From positions 1 to 15,715 of the forward strand of contig DGBH01000093.1 in NCBI GenBank assembly GCA_002384205.1: 15,715 nt of DNA. The letters are read 5' to 3'. How positions within the stretch are numbered: the stretch's first letter is position 1; each line of letters opens with the position of its first letter. The translations under genes were made by a program, and so were the position numbers. Positions 1 to 5,941 of the stretch are shown here, in pieces. The stretch is from Bacteroidetes bacterium UBA4009 (GTDB taxonomy: Bacteria > Bacteroidota > Bacteroidia > NS11-12g > UBA9320). The notes below the pieces were generated by a model that was not told where the DNA came from, did not search any database, and worked only from the letters and a program-made list of their open reading frames with translations.

Positions 1-17
1 ACTAAAACTTTACTCAT
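1..17 (-). CDS. 5' end of an unidentified gene (runs off the window)
   Basis: An ATG on the minus strand at 15-17 opens a frame reading M-S-K-V-L before the window ends. It is supported by an AGGAG ribosome site (28-32) ten bases upstream and by a perfect host-type promoter at 48-76. Too little is visible to identify the product. Confidence 0.6.
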
Positions 18-47
18 TCGTGTGGTTCTCCTGTAATCGTTAGTTAT

Positions 48-76
48 ATTATATGCTATATTTAGCCATTTGTCAA
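48..76 (-). promoter_or_regulatory. Perfect consensus sigma70-type promoter
   Basis: On the minus strand TTGACA (71-76) is followed after exactly 17 bases by TATAAT (48-53), matching the bacterial consensus at all twelve positions. It points at the gene starting at 17. In T4-type phages such promoters are used by unmodified host polymerase, which suggests early expression. Confidence 0.9.
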
Positions 77-78
77 CA

Positions 79-86
79 TATAAATA
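79..86 (+). promoter_or_regulatory. T4-late-type promoter box TATAAATA
   Basis: An exact TATAAATA, the T4 late promoter recognised by gp55-RNA polymerase, ends nine bases before the lipoprotein ATG. With T4 geometry transcription would start near 92-93, leaving an almost leaderless mRNA. No Shine-Dalgarno is visible before that ATG. The octamer is not rare in AT-rich DNA, so the support comes from its position in front of a plus-strand gene and from the window encoding gp55. Confidence 0.55.
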
Positions 87-95
87 ACACGTAAC

Positions 96-605
96 ATGAA
101 ATTTTTATTAATCATATTTACAGCACTTGTGCTTGCTTCGTGTAGCGAAAAGGAAGAGAAAAGTTCCTATTCGCGCAGCCGTGCAGTACCACAAACCCTC
201 GCACATAAAGCTTACTATTATCACGGCCTCGGCGAAGTTAAAGATCGCGAGCTCATTAAAAGTATAATGGGCATCGACCCAGTCACAGTACAGTGGTGTG
301 CAGCCTTTGTAAATATGATTCTACTAGAAAATCTCTATCCAACATCTGAATCTGTTAGTGACTATTACCTAACCGCTAGAAGTTTCTTAACGTATGGGCA
401 AGAGGTTAAAGATCCTCGACAAGGCGACATTATCGTTTTTCCAAGAGGGGACCAAGGATGGCAAGGTCACGTTGGTTTCTATGTAAGCACTACTATAAAA
501 AACAATACAGAGTACTATAATATTATAGGTGGAAACCAAGGTGACTCTGTATCAATAAAACCGTTCTTATCTAGTTCAGCGCTAAGTATCAGACGAGTTA
601 ACTAG
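96..605 (+). CDS. Lipoprotein with CHAP/NlpC-like (TIGR02594-type) peptidase fold
   Basis: The 169-aa product starts with a lipoprotein signal: a hydrophobic stretch ending in the lipobox L-A-S-C, with acylated Cys16 followed by Ser, compatible with an outer-membrane destination. The rest resembles the papain-like CHAP/TIGR02594 group. It has WCAAFV with the likely nucleophile Cys68, a GDIIVF strand near 110-115, GHVGFYV with the likely catalytic His125, and GGNQGDSV with a polar residue near Asn147. Such enzymes cleave peptidoglycan peptides or amides, so a wall-modifying or lysis-related role is inferred. No Shine-Dalgarno is obvious; the start was chosen because it yields the intact signal peptide, and a late-type box lies just upstream. 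The stop is three bases from the 3' end of the convergent tRNA-Leu gene. Confidence 0.75.
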   Translation: MKFLLIIFTALVLASCSEKEEKSSYSRSRAVPQTLAHKAYYYHGLGEVKDRELIKSIMGIDPVTVQWCAAFVNMILLENLYPTSESVSDYYLTARSFLTYGQEVKDPRQGDIIVFPRGDQGWQGHVGFYVSTTIKNNTEYYNIIGGNQGDSVSIKPFLSSSALSIRRVN

Positions 606-608
606 TTT

Positions 609-693
609 TGGTGCTCACGGAGGGACTCGAACCCTCAAGCCCTAAGGGCGACACATTTTAAGTGTGTTGTGTATACCATTCCACCACGCGAGC
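609..693 (-). tRNA. tRNA-Leu (anticodon UAA)
   Basis: The reverse complement folds into a class II tRNA. It has a 7-bp acceptor stem GCTCGCG/CGTGAGC (one G-U pair), a D arm, an anticodon stem ACACA/TGTGT around loop CTTAAAA (anticodon TAA), a long variable arm, T arm GAGGG-TTCGAGT-CCCTC, discriminator A and an encoded CCA. It reads UUA leucine codons, common in this AT-rich genome. It is the last element of the minus-strand cluster that starts at the promoter at 1517-1545. Confidence 0.95.
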
Positions 694-709
694 TAAATTT
701 GGTGTCTCA

Positions 710-1129
710 TTATTTTTGAAATTTAAGTGTATGTTTTTTACCTTCGTTATAAAATGTAACTGTACTGTGACTGTATAATTTGCGTCGAGTTTCTTCATAG
801 CGTGTTTCAACTTGACACTGGCGTTGTATAGTCGAAAGGCTGCCGTTACCGCCACCTAAGATTGCACCAGTGATAGCACCAACTCCTGTCATTGCAGTTT
901 TGCCATCGCCGTTGCCAAATTGATTACCTAGTACTCCGCCAAGTATACCTCCAAAGATAGCACCGTCAGTATTTTTCTTGCCAGGTACAGTTACGTCCTT
1001 ACACACTTCAATGCTATATGGGTTTTGTTCAATCACTTCTTTATAATGATCTTGGACCGTTTCCGCAAACACAGGTCCTGTGAGTGTTGTAAGTAATATT
1101 ACTGCTAAGAATTTTATTTTCATATCCAT
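710..1129 (-). CDS. Secreted glycine-zipper (2TM) envelope protein
   Basis: The 139-aa protein has a Sec signal peptide (basic start, hydrophobic core, likely cleavage after V-F-A near residue 22). A strongly glycine-rich segment at about 55-93 holds repeated GGxxGG/GxxxG spacings, which is the glycine-zipper 2TM domain found in 17-kDa-antigen/SlyB-type outer-membrane proteins. Two cysteines (43 and 105) could form a disulphide across the zipper. The C-terminal stretch with tyrosines and T-V-T-F-Y-N-E-G resembles the usual tail of that family. An alternative start at the third codon would give a more typical signal peptide. The start is six bases after the upstream gene's stop, so the two are probably co-transcribed. 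An envelope-modifying role during infection is inference. Confidence 0.7.
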   Translation of the reverse strand: MDMKIKFLAVILLTTLTGPVFAETVQDHYKEVIEQNPYSIEVCKDVTVPGKKNTDGAIFGGILGGVLGNQFGNGDGKTAMTGVGAITGAILGGGNGSLSTIQRQCQVETRYEETRRKLYSHSTVTFYNEGKKHTLKFQK

Positions 1130-1134
1130 GATTT

Positions 1135-1389
1135 CTATTTCTTTCCCATTAATTTTTCTTTCATAGCAGCTAGCTCTGCACTTTTTGCCTCGCGTTCGTC
1201 GTTTTTAGCAGTGAGTTTAGCAATTGCATCCCAGTCAGGTTCTACTTTTGGTCTCTGTGGTTCTGTTACAGAGTTGTTGATACTGGGAGCTGGCATATCT
1301 TCAAAAGATTCAATTCCGAGGTCAAGGCGTTTTCTCAGAGCAGCGATCCTAGCTCGTAAATTAGCTACAATTTGTTCTCTATCATCCAT
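1135..1389 (-). CDS. Small charged protein, probable coiled coil, unknown function
   Basis: The 84-aa protein is not recognised. Residues 1-25 (R, L and A rich) and 55-84 (A, K and E rich) have heptad-like spacing suggestive of two short helices or coiled coils, joined by a proline-containing linker near 32-50. There is no signal peptide or membrane segment. It lies between tRNA-Arg (32 bases upstream on its strand) and the glycine-zipper gene (5-base gap). Its own ribosome site is weak. Reading-frame continuity and packing in the operon support it as a real gene. Confidence 0.65.
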   Translation of the reverse strand: MDDREQIVANLRARIAALRKRLDLGIESFEDMPAPSINNSVTEPQRPKVEPDWDAIAKLTAKNDEREAKSAELAAMKEKLMGKK

Positions 1390-1421
1390 TTACTTTGATC
1401 GCCACTTTTATTCCTTAATAT

Positions 1422-1497
1422 TGGTGGTCCCTATTGGATTCGAACCAATGGCCTGCCGCTTAGAAGGCGGCTGCTCTATCCACTGAGCTAAGGAACC
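1422..1497 (-). tRNA. tRNA-Arg (anticodon UCU)
   Basis: The reverse complement gives a standard class I tRNA. It has acceptor GGTTCCT/AGGGACC, D-stem bases GCTC/GAGC, anticodon stem GCCGC/GCGGC around CTTCTAA (anticodon TCT), T arm ATTGG-TTCGAAT-CCAAT, discriminator A and an encoded CCA. It decodes AGA, an arginine codon frequent in the neighbouring AT-rich genes. The predicted start of the promoter at 1517-1545 lies about 13 bases before its 5' end. Confidence 0.95.
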
Positions 1498-1516
1498 TAA
1501 ACCTGTTATTAATACT

Positions 1517-1545
1517 ATACTAACACACTTTGTTCGTAATGTCAA
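1517..1545 (-). promoter_or_regulatory. Sigma70-type promoter for the tRNA/envelope operon
   Basis: TTGACA (1540-1545), a 17-base spacer and TAGTAT (1517-1522) lie on the minus strand just ahead of tRNA-Arg. The -35 box sits in the 15-mer AAATAACTGTTGACA (1540-1554), which recurs at three other promoters in the window. Upstream of it, 1555-1671 shows no gene apart from a trivial eight-codon frame. Confidence 0.8.
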
Positions 1546-1671
1546 CAGTTATTTAGTATGTATCAATAATTCTTTGCATAAGCAAATACGGCAGGTAGGA
1601 AATAGAGATCCACACAGACCAAAAAATAAAATTCATTAGAAGAATATCTAGCATTTAGGTGTTCCTTTTTC

Positions 1672-2064
1672 TTATGTTAGATTAGTTAGAATGTTAACGT
1701 ATTTTTTAACTAAATCAAAACTTTTTTCTTTAGCTTCAGCTTCCCACCATCGTTCTTTATAGACTGGTTTACTTTCTTGACATAAATTCTTGCTGAGATT
1801 TTGTAACATAAACTGTTTAACGTGAATCATTTCGTGCGCTATAGTGTCATAGATCTCAGTAACTGTTCTTCCTTCTTTAGATACCATAATAAGATAATCT
1901 TCCTTGGTGCCAACTTCATAGCAAAGCCCAAGAGCGCCATCTTTAAAAGGTTCATCCCAACCTTCTACAGTAATCAATTCTGGATAAACTCCAAGCTCGT
2001 CGCAGCAGAAAGTAATAAAGTTTTCTGTTAGAGTGGTGTCTAGCTCGGTGATTTCAATTTTCAT
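1672..2064 (-). CDS. Small zincin-like metalloprotease-fold protein
   Basis: The 130-aa protein contains A-H-E-M-I-H-V-K-Q, an HExxH zinc site (His77, Glu78, His81) on a predicted helix. A downstream helix W-W-E-A-E-A offers Glu108 or Glu110 as third ligand, the gluzincin-like layout of minimal phage and bacterial peptidases. No signal peptide is present, so it would act in the cytoplasm. Whether it is an active protease, and on what substrate, cannot be told. It is the last gene of the topoisomerase operon, and its ATG overlaps the preceding gene's stop (ATGA). Confidence 0.65.
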   Translation of the reverse strand: MKIEITELDTTLTENFITFCCDELGVYPELITVEGWDEPFKDGALGLCYEVGTKEDYLIMVSKEGRTVTEIYDTIAHEMIHVKQFMLQNLSKNLCQESKPVYKERWWEAEAKEKSFDLVKKYVNILTNLT

Positions 2065-2219
2065 TTATTTTTTAACTTCCAAGAGATCCATGCTTCTAAA
2101 CAATAATCTACAGAGTCTCTGTAGAAGAAATTTATTAATCCTTTAAGATTAATCTTTCCGTCTCGCCAACGTTGATGCTGGCTAACTGCTACAATAAACA
2201 ATATTTCATTAAGAGTCAT
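2061..2219 (-). CDS. Small protein of 52 aa, unknown function
   Basis: The frame opens with an ATG overlapping the gene 52 stop (TAATG) and closes with a TGA overlapping the next gene's ATG (ATGA), a translationally coupled arrangement typical of phage operons. The product begins M-T-L-N-E-I-L and is rich in aromatic residues (W-R-D-G, F-F-Y-R-D, A-W-I-S-W-K), suggesting a small folded helical protein. No family is recognised. Tight packing on both sides is the main evidence. Confidence 0.7.
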   Translation of the reverse strand: MTLNEILFIVAVSQHQRWRDGKINLKGLINFFYRDSVDYCLEAWISWKLKNK

Positions 2220-3577
2220 TACATGATATCCTGTAAGTCTGTTTCAAATTGAGACTTAGGAGTTTCTTTAGCCCAGAACTTTAATTCTGCTTGAGCTGAT
2301 TTTATTTCCTTAGCTAGTTCCTTTACCATTTCGTCTGTAAGACTCATAATGTTAATTCGTAAGAGTCTATCTACATCATTTTCTACCGCGGTTGTTTCAG
2401 CAAGTATCTGCTTACCAACATTTGCTTTCTTCTGATTCTTAAACACAATCTTTTCGTCAAGTACAGCTTGAATAAACTGCATCTTAATGTCTAGCCACCG
2501 TGATGATTCTGAGGCTTCTGCTTGACGAAGTTCTATCCGGCCCTGTAGTATACCAAGACGATAATCACAGAAGTCTTTAATGAGCTGACGTTCGTCAGTA
2601 TATTCACGAAGCTTACCATCAAAATCGATTACAGTTAAGTTCTCGCTAAGTGGTTTACTTAGTTTAAACTTCTGTATGATCTTGTCGTCATTCCAGTTAG
2701 CTGATGTGTTTTGCTTGAGCTTGACTTCAAACGAGAAACCACTCTTATCGCAAAGATCATCATAAGAAACGATATCACCGTCTTCTTCCAGCTTGTCAAG
2801 GATCTTAATATAAGACTCACGATCAAACCCATAAGGTACTTCAGTAATTTCCATTACCGTTTTTGATTTCTTTACAAAGTTGCCAAAAACGTTGAAGCGT
2901 TCTTCTGCAGAATTATAAACAGTCTTACCTTTGAATTCAGGGAAAGACACTGGAAGCCTCTTGGCAATAGTACCACTCAACAAGTACTCACGAACAGCAT
3001 CAGAGAGTGATTTTAAGCTTCGTGGAAGGATGTTTGTAGCAAAGCCTGTGGCAATACCTTTAGTACCATTAGCTAATACTAGAGGGATTACAGGGACATA
3101 GAACGATGGTGGTTCGTGCTCTGGATCATCATGCGCAGGGGCGAGGTCAATGTCGCGGATATACTTCTCAAAGTTTTCACTTAAGCGTGTATATACATAA
3201 CGTGCAGCACCAGCTTCTTGAATTAGTCGAGTACCGAAAGAACCTCTACCCTCGACTAAACAGATGTTGTTGTTCCATGTTGCGGCCATAAGTTGACCTG
3301 CCCCTGCAGCAGATGCCTCTCCGTGATTGTACCCATAATCCGAAATGATACCAGCAACTGCGGATACTTTTTTGAAGTCCCGCTTTGAGTTAACAATGGA
3401 CGAGTATAGGTAGAAACGTTGAACAGGCTTCAGTCCGTCTATCATATTAGGAATCGCTCTTGACTCCACAGTATACATAGCAAAAGACTTCCACTCGTTC
3501 GAGGCTACCATACTAATAGGGTAATCACCTTGAGAGGTAGTGTTCGTTTCTTCAGACATAAATTGATCCAAACTCAT
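2219..3577 (-). CDS. 52: DNA topoisomerase II medium subunit (T4 gp52 type, GyrA-like)
   Basis: The 452-aa protein (T4 gp52 is 442 aa) is the DNA breakage-reunion subunit. It carries the GyrA-like S-R-A-I-P-N-M-I-D-G-L-K-P-V-Q-R motif (39-54) and the active-site region A-A-R-Y-V-Y-T-R-L. Tyr127, next to Arg126, is the expected nucleophile for the phosphotyrosine link to DNA. With the gp39-type ATPase subunit encoded upstream it forms the phage type II topoisomerase, needed for efficient origin initiation and for relieving torsional stress. A clear AAGGA ribosome site lies before ATG 3577, and an internal promoter (3604-3632) can express it separately from gene 39. Its stop overlaps the next start. 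Product identity is secure. Confidence 0.96.
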   Translation of the reverse strand: MSLDQFMSEETNTTSQGDYPISMVASNEWKSFAMYTVESRAIPNMIDGLKPVQRFYLYSSIVNSKRDFKKVSAVAGIISDYGYNHGEASAAGAGQLMAATWNNNICLVEGRGSFGTRLIQEAGAARYVYTRLSENFEKYIRDIDLAPAHDDPEHEPPSFYVPVIPLVLANGTKGIATGFATNILPRSLKSLSDAVREYLLSGTIAKRLPVSFPEFKGKTVYNSAEERFNVFGNFVKKSKTVMEITEVPYGFDRESYIKILDKLEEDGDIVSYDDLCDKSGFSFEVKLKQNTSANWNDDKIIQKFKLSKPLSENLTVIDFDGKLREYTDERQLIKDFCDYRLGILQGRIELRQAEASESSRWLDIKMQFIQAVLDEKIVFKNQKKANVGKQILAETTAVENDVDRLLRINIMSLTDEMVKELAKEIKSAQAELKFWAKETPKSQFETDLQDIM

Positions 3578-3603
3578 ATTGGTTCCTTATTTAATATATT
3601 ACT

Positions 3604-3632
3604 ATATTATACCAGTTCTTATCAACTGTCAA
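3604..3632 (-). promoter_or_regulatory. Internal promoter upstream of gene 52
   Basis: TTGACA (3627-3632) pairs with TAATAT (3604-3609) at 17 bases, or with the better TATAAT (3606-3611) at a short 15-base spacing where TGG just before it makes an extended -10. The -35 box again sits in AAATAACTGTTGACA (3627-3641). Confidence 0.75.
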
Positions 3633-3635
3633 CAG

Positions 3636-3671
3636 TTATTTGAAGTATTTTTCAATAATTTGTTCGCGCAT
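3636..3671 (-). CDS. Possible 11-aa peptide ORF overlapping the gene 52 promoter
   Basis: After the 63-aa gene stops, a good ribosome site (AAAGGAAAC) precedes ATG 3669-3671 and the frame M-R-E-Q-I-I-E-K-Y-F-K. Its TAA lies inside the AAATAACTG of the gene 52 promoter module. It may be a real micropeptide, a remnant of a longer gene, or chance. The clear ribosome site is the only positive evidence. Confidence 0.3.
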   Translation of the reverse strand: MREQIIEKYFK

Positions 3672-3681
3672 TTTGTTTCCT

Positions 3682-3873
3682 TTACTCTATTTTCTTTTCT
3701 TTAGCGATACGTTCGTCCTTAGTTAGTTTTTTACCCCAAGTAACGTTGCTAATACCTAGCTCACTTGGCATAGATTTCGTCTTACCTTTTTTAATTTCCC
3801 CGCCTTTGGCTAAAAATTCTGCTACTAGATCGCGGGTTTCTGTATCTTCTTCTTTTGATTTATGGGTACCCAT
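3682..3873 (-). CDS. Small basic protein (63 aa), unknown function
   Basis: The protein is lysine- and glutamate-rich with no recognised domain. A central segment around 20-50 (A-E-F-L-A-K-G-G-E-I-K-K-G and S-N-V-T-W-G-K-K-L) might form a compact nucleic-acid-binding fold, but this is a guess. AAAGGA lies eight bases before the ATG. It is 15 bases downstream of the gene 39 stop, in the same operon. Confidence 0.7.
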   Translation of the reverse strand: MGTHKSKEEDTETRDLVAEFLAKGGEIKKGKTKSMPSELGISNVTWGKKLTKDERIAKEKKIE

Positions 3874-3888
3874 CTTACTAATCCTTTA

Positions 3889-5727
3889 TTACGCCATCAT
3901 GTAGTCTTTGCGAAGTTGGCTTTCCTTGCCAAACATCATTTCGAATATCTTAGCATCGTCAACGGTAACGATATCATACAATGGTTCATTAATAATCTTA
4001 GAATATTCTTCCTCGATGAGGCTTCCAAGCCCTTTAATGTAACGGTGCTTCCAACCGGTGTTATCAGTCTTGAATTTACCAGCTTCTTCGTAAGTGTAAA
4101 ACCATTTAACTTCTTTAGCTTTAGTAGAAATCATAATAGGAGTACGCGTAATTTTAACTTTCTTTTCTAGCAGCAGTCGCGGCCAGAATTTATAAAAGAA
4201 AGCAATCAGCAAAGGACTAATATGACCGATACCATCGTGGTCAGCGTCGGTTAGTGTTGCAATAAATTTGTATGTCATATCGTCAACACTATTTGGATCA
4301 TTAATATCTAATCCTAAAACAGCAACCAGTTCTGACAATTCTTTATTCTTCAATACGTCTGCCGGTTTCATGTCCCAAGTGTTCATGATTACACCTCGTA
4401 ATGGGTAAGCACCTACCTTATTAGGATCACGTACCTTCAGGAGGAATCCCATAGCTGAATCACCTTCAACAATCTTAAGTGTAGCATCTGGCTTATTTGC
4501 AGAAATGTGCTTTGCAACTTTTACTTTACGTAAGCCTTTTTGCGCTAATGTAGCAGCGCGTTTATCAGCCGCGATTTTCTTAGCAAGTTGAGCTTCAACA
4601 ATCGGATCAATAATAGATGGCATCGTCATAATCTTACGAGCAACACTAGCAGCGTCTTTAACACCAGATTCTATAGAGTGATCACGAACGTTAGTCATAG
4701 GATTTGTTAAACGTTCTTTAGTTTGAGAGTCGAACTTTGGATTTGTAAAGTTCCTTGCAAACATAACAAATGTAAGACCATTCTTAATAGTCGACTTGGC
4801 AACTTCGATTTTGTGCTTGCGCTTAATCATCGTTCCAAGTTCGTCTAGAACAGCATTTGTAAGATAGTCTACATAGGTACCACCTTGTCGTGTGTTAACA
4901 CCATTTACAAAAGAGTTAGAACGGAAGCCATCTTCTGACGTAGCGTAGAAGAATGAAAGATTGTCAGTTTTATCGATGATAGCGTCACCATCTTCACCAA
5001 CAAATAGTTTAGCATATTTTTTAAGATCGTTTACTTTGATACGCTTCTTATTAAAGGAGAAAGAAATTTCAGGGAAAGCCATTTGAAGACTAACCATACG
5101 ATCTTCAACAAGAGCAATTGTATCAAAATCATCTAAGCTGTTAACTTCGAAAAGGCTGTAATCTGGTATAAAGGAAACTTCAGTTCCACTTCCTTCAATG
5201 TGTGTACCACTCTTTACATCTACATCAACGTGCTCGCCACCGTCTTTGCATTTAACAGTAATGAGTGTTTTGTTCTTCCACGTCTTACCTACGAACTTAG
5301 ATGATAAAAAGTTTGTAGCAGCTGAACCAACACCGTTAGTACCGATAGTAACTCGGCTATCATCAAAACTTGTACCAGCATTTACTCGTGTCCAAGCAGC
5401 AACTGGCTGAAGAATCTTTTCTCCACTAGTTTCGTCAAAGACTTCTTCTTGAGGAATTCCGCGGCCATTGTCAGTAACAACAACTACACCATTTTTAACT
5501 GATACATCGATTCTGTTAGCGAATTTAAAGTTAGTGCGGATAGCTTCATCGATAGAGTTATCGAGAATTTCATCAACCATTTTAGATAAGGCGGGAACAT
5601 ACCTTGCGGTTTTCCATACACCCATAATAAAGCGCTCGATTTCTTCTTGAGAGCTAGAGCCCATATACATGCCGATGCGCTCACGAACGTGTTGGCGAGC
5701 TGTCAGAATTCTAAATTGTTCACTCAA
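3889..5727 (-). CDS. 39: DNA topoisomerase II large subunit, T4 gp39 and gp60 fused
   Basis: The 612-aa protein combines the GHKL ATPase and the TOPRIM region in one chain. The ATPase part shows the N-box D-E-I-L-D-N-S (Glu53, Asn57), the G1 box D-N-G-R-G (86-90), the G2 box G-T-N-G-V-G-S-A (129-136) and the Q-T-K loop lysine (about 337). The TOPRIM part shows E-G-D-S-A (421-425) and D-A-D-H-D-G (494-499), the metal-binding acidic residues. In T4 these parts are split between genes 39 and 60. It works with the gp52-type subunit. The start is a TTG (5725-5727): GGAG lies eight bases upstream, and no in-frame ATG is nearby. The TTG overlaps the stop of a tiny upstream frame as TTGA. Two host-type promoters lie upstream. 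Confidence 0.95.
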   Translation of the reverse strand: MSEQFRILTARQHVRERIGMYMGSSSQEEIERFIMGVWKTARYVPALSKMVDEILDNSIDEAIRTNFKFANRIDVSVKNGVVVVTDNGRGIPQEEVFDETSGEKILQPVAAWTRVNAGTSFDDSRVTIGTNGVGSAATNFLSSKFVGKTWKNKTLITVKCKDGGEHVDVDVKSGTHIEGSGTEVSFIPDYSLFEVNSLDDFDTIALVEDRMVSLQMAFPEISFSFNKKRIKVNDLKKYAKLFVGEDGDAIIDKTDNLSFFYATSEDGFRSNSFVNGVNTRQGGTYVDYLTNAVLDELGTMIKRKHKIEVAKSTIKNGLTFVMFARNFTNPKFDSQTKERLTNPMTNVRDHSIESGVKDAASVARKIMTMPSIIDPIVEAQLAKKIAADKRAATLAQKGLRKVKVAKHISANKPDATLKIVEGDSAMGFLLKVRDPNKVGAYPLRGVIMNTWDMKPADVLKNKELSELVAVLGLDINDPNSVDDMTYKFIATLTDADHDGIGHISPLLIAFFYKFWPRLLLEKKVKITRTPIMISTKAKEVKWFYTYEEAGKFKTDNTGWKHRYIKGLGSLIEEEYSKIINEPLYDIVTVDDAKIFEMMFGKESQLRKDYMMA

Positions 5728-5750
5728 AGCTTATTCTCCATAAGATTCAT
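5724..5750 (-). other. Tiny upstream frame overlapping the gene 39 start
   Basis: An eight-codon frame, M-N-L-M-E-N-K-L, ends in a TGA whose first two bases are the last two of the TTG start of gene 39 (TTGA). The gene 39 ribosome site GGAG lies inside it. It has no convincing ribosome site of its own and could be chance. If translated it could couple initiation at the weak TTG. Confidence 0.2.
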
Positions 5751-5760
5751 TATATTTACC

Positions 5761-5789
5761 ATTCTATACCATAACTATAGTAATGTCAA
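5761..5789 (-). promoter_or_regulatory. Proximal promoter of the topoisomerase operon
   Basis: TTGACA (5784-5789), a 17-base spacer and TAGAAT (5761-5766) lie on the minus strand, with TATGGTA just upstream of the -10. It lies 34 bases before the gene 39 start. Confidence 0.8.
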
Positions 5790-5790
5790 C

Positions 5791-5859
5791 CTATATTTTT
5801 CCGACCCAATGTGTACAATCATCGACAGGGTCTTGATTACCAGGCAACTGCGTGTCCAT
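5791..5859 (-). CDS. Possible 22-aa leader peptide ORF between the two topoisomerase promoters
   Basis: A minus-strand frame from ATG 5857-5859 (or GTG 5872-5874, adding five residues) reads M-D-T-Q-L-P-G-N-Q-D-P and on to C-T-H-W-V-G-K-I, with polar, protein-like composition. It would be transcribed from the promoter at 5900-5928 and its stop abuts the next promoter's -35 box. No Shine-Dalgarno is evident, so translation is uncertain. Confidence 0.25.
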   Translation of the reverse strand: MDTQLPGNQDPVDDCTHWVGKI

Positions 5860-5891
5860 TTTGTTGGTATCCACATATTGTTTCTGTGCGT

Positions 5892-5903
5892 TATTTATAA
5901 ATA
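5892..5903. promoter_or_regulatory. Palindromic late-promoter box TATTTATAAATA
   Basis: This 12-mer is its own reverse complement and contains TATAAATA on both strands (plus 5896-5903, minus 5892-5899). The plus-strand copy lies 38 bases upstream of the structural gene at 5942, a plausible late promoter for a virion protein. The minus-strand copy would face the topoisomerase operon. It also overlaps the -10 of the promoter at 5900-5928. Confidence 0.55.
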
Positions 5904-5928
5904 TACCATAGCTTTTATCAAATGTCAA
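5900..5928 (-). promoter_or_regulatory. Distal promoter of the topoisomerase operon
   Basis: TTGACA (5923-5928), a 17-base spacer and TATATT (5900-5905) with TGG directly before it (extended -10) lie on the minus strand. Together with the promoter at 5761-5789 this gives gene 39 two tandem promoters. Confidence 0.75.
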
Positions 5929-5941
5929 CAGGAAATTTCAT

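Noticed and set aside
658..855. 65-aa minus-strand frame
   Set aside because: It runs through the tRNA-Leu gene and overlaps the well-supported glycine-zipper gene in another frame.
1278..1288. TGATACTGGGA, identical to 11 bases of repeat copy B
   Set aside because: It lies inside the 84-aa coding gene, lacks the rest of the repeat (no TATAAC at the right distance), and is explained by coding sequence.
1211..1486. 91-aa plus-strand frame
   Set aside because: It is antisense to the 84-aa gene and reads through tRNA-Arg.
1555..1578. Eight-codon frame upstream of the tRNA-Arg promoter
   Set aside because: It is too short and lacks a ribosome site. Its likeness to the 11-aa frame at 3636-3671 probably reflects the duplicated promoter module.
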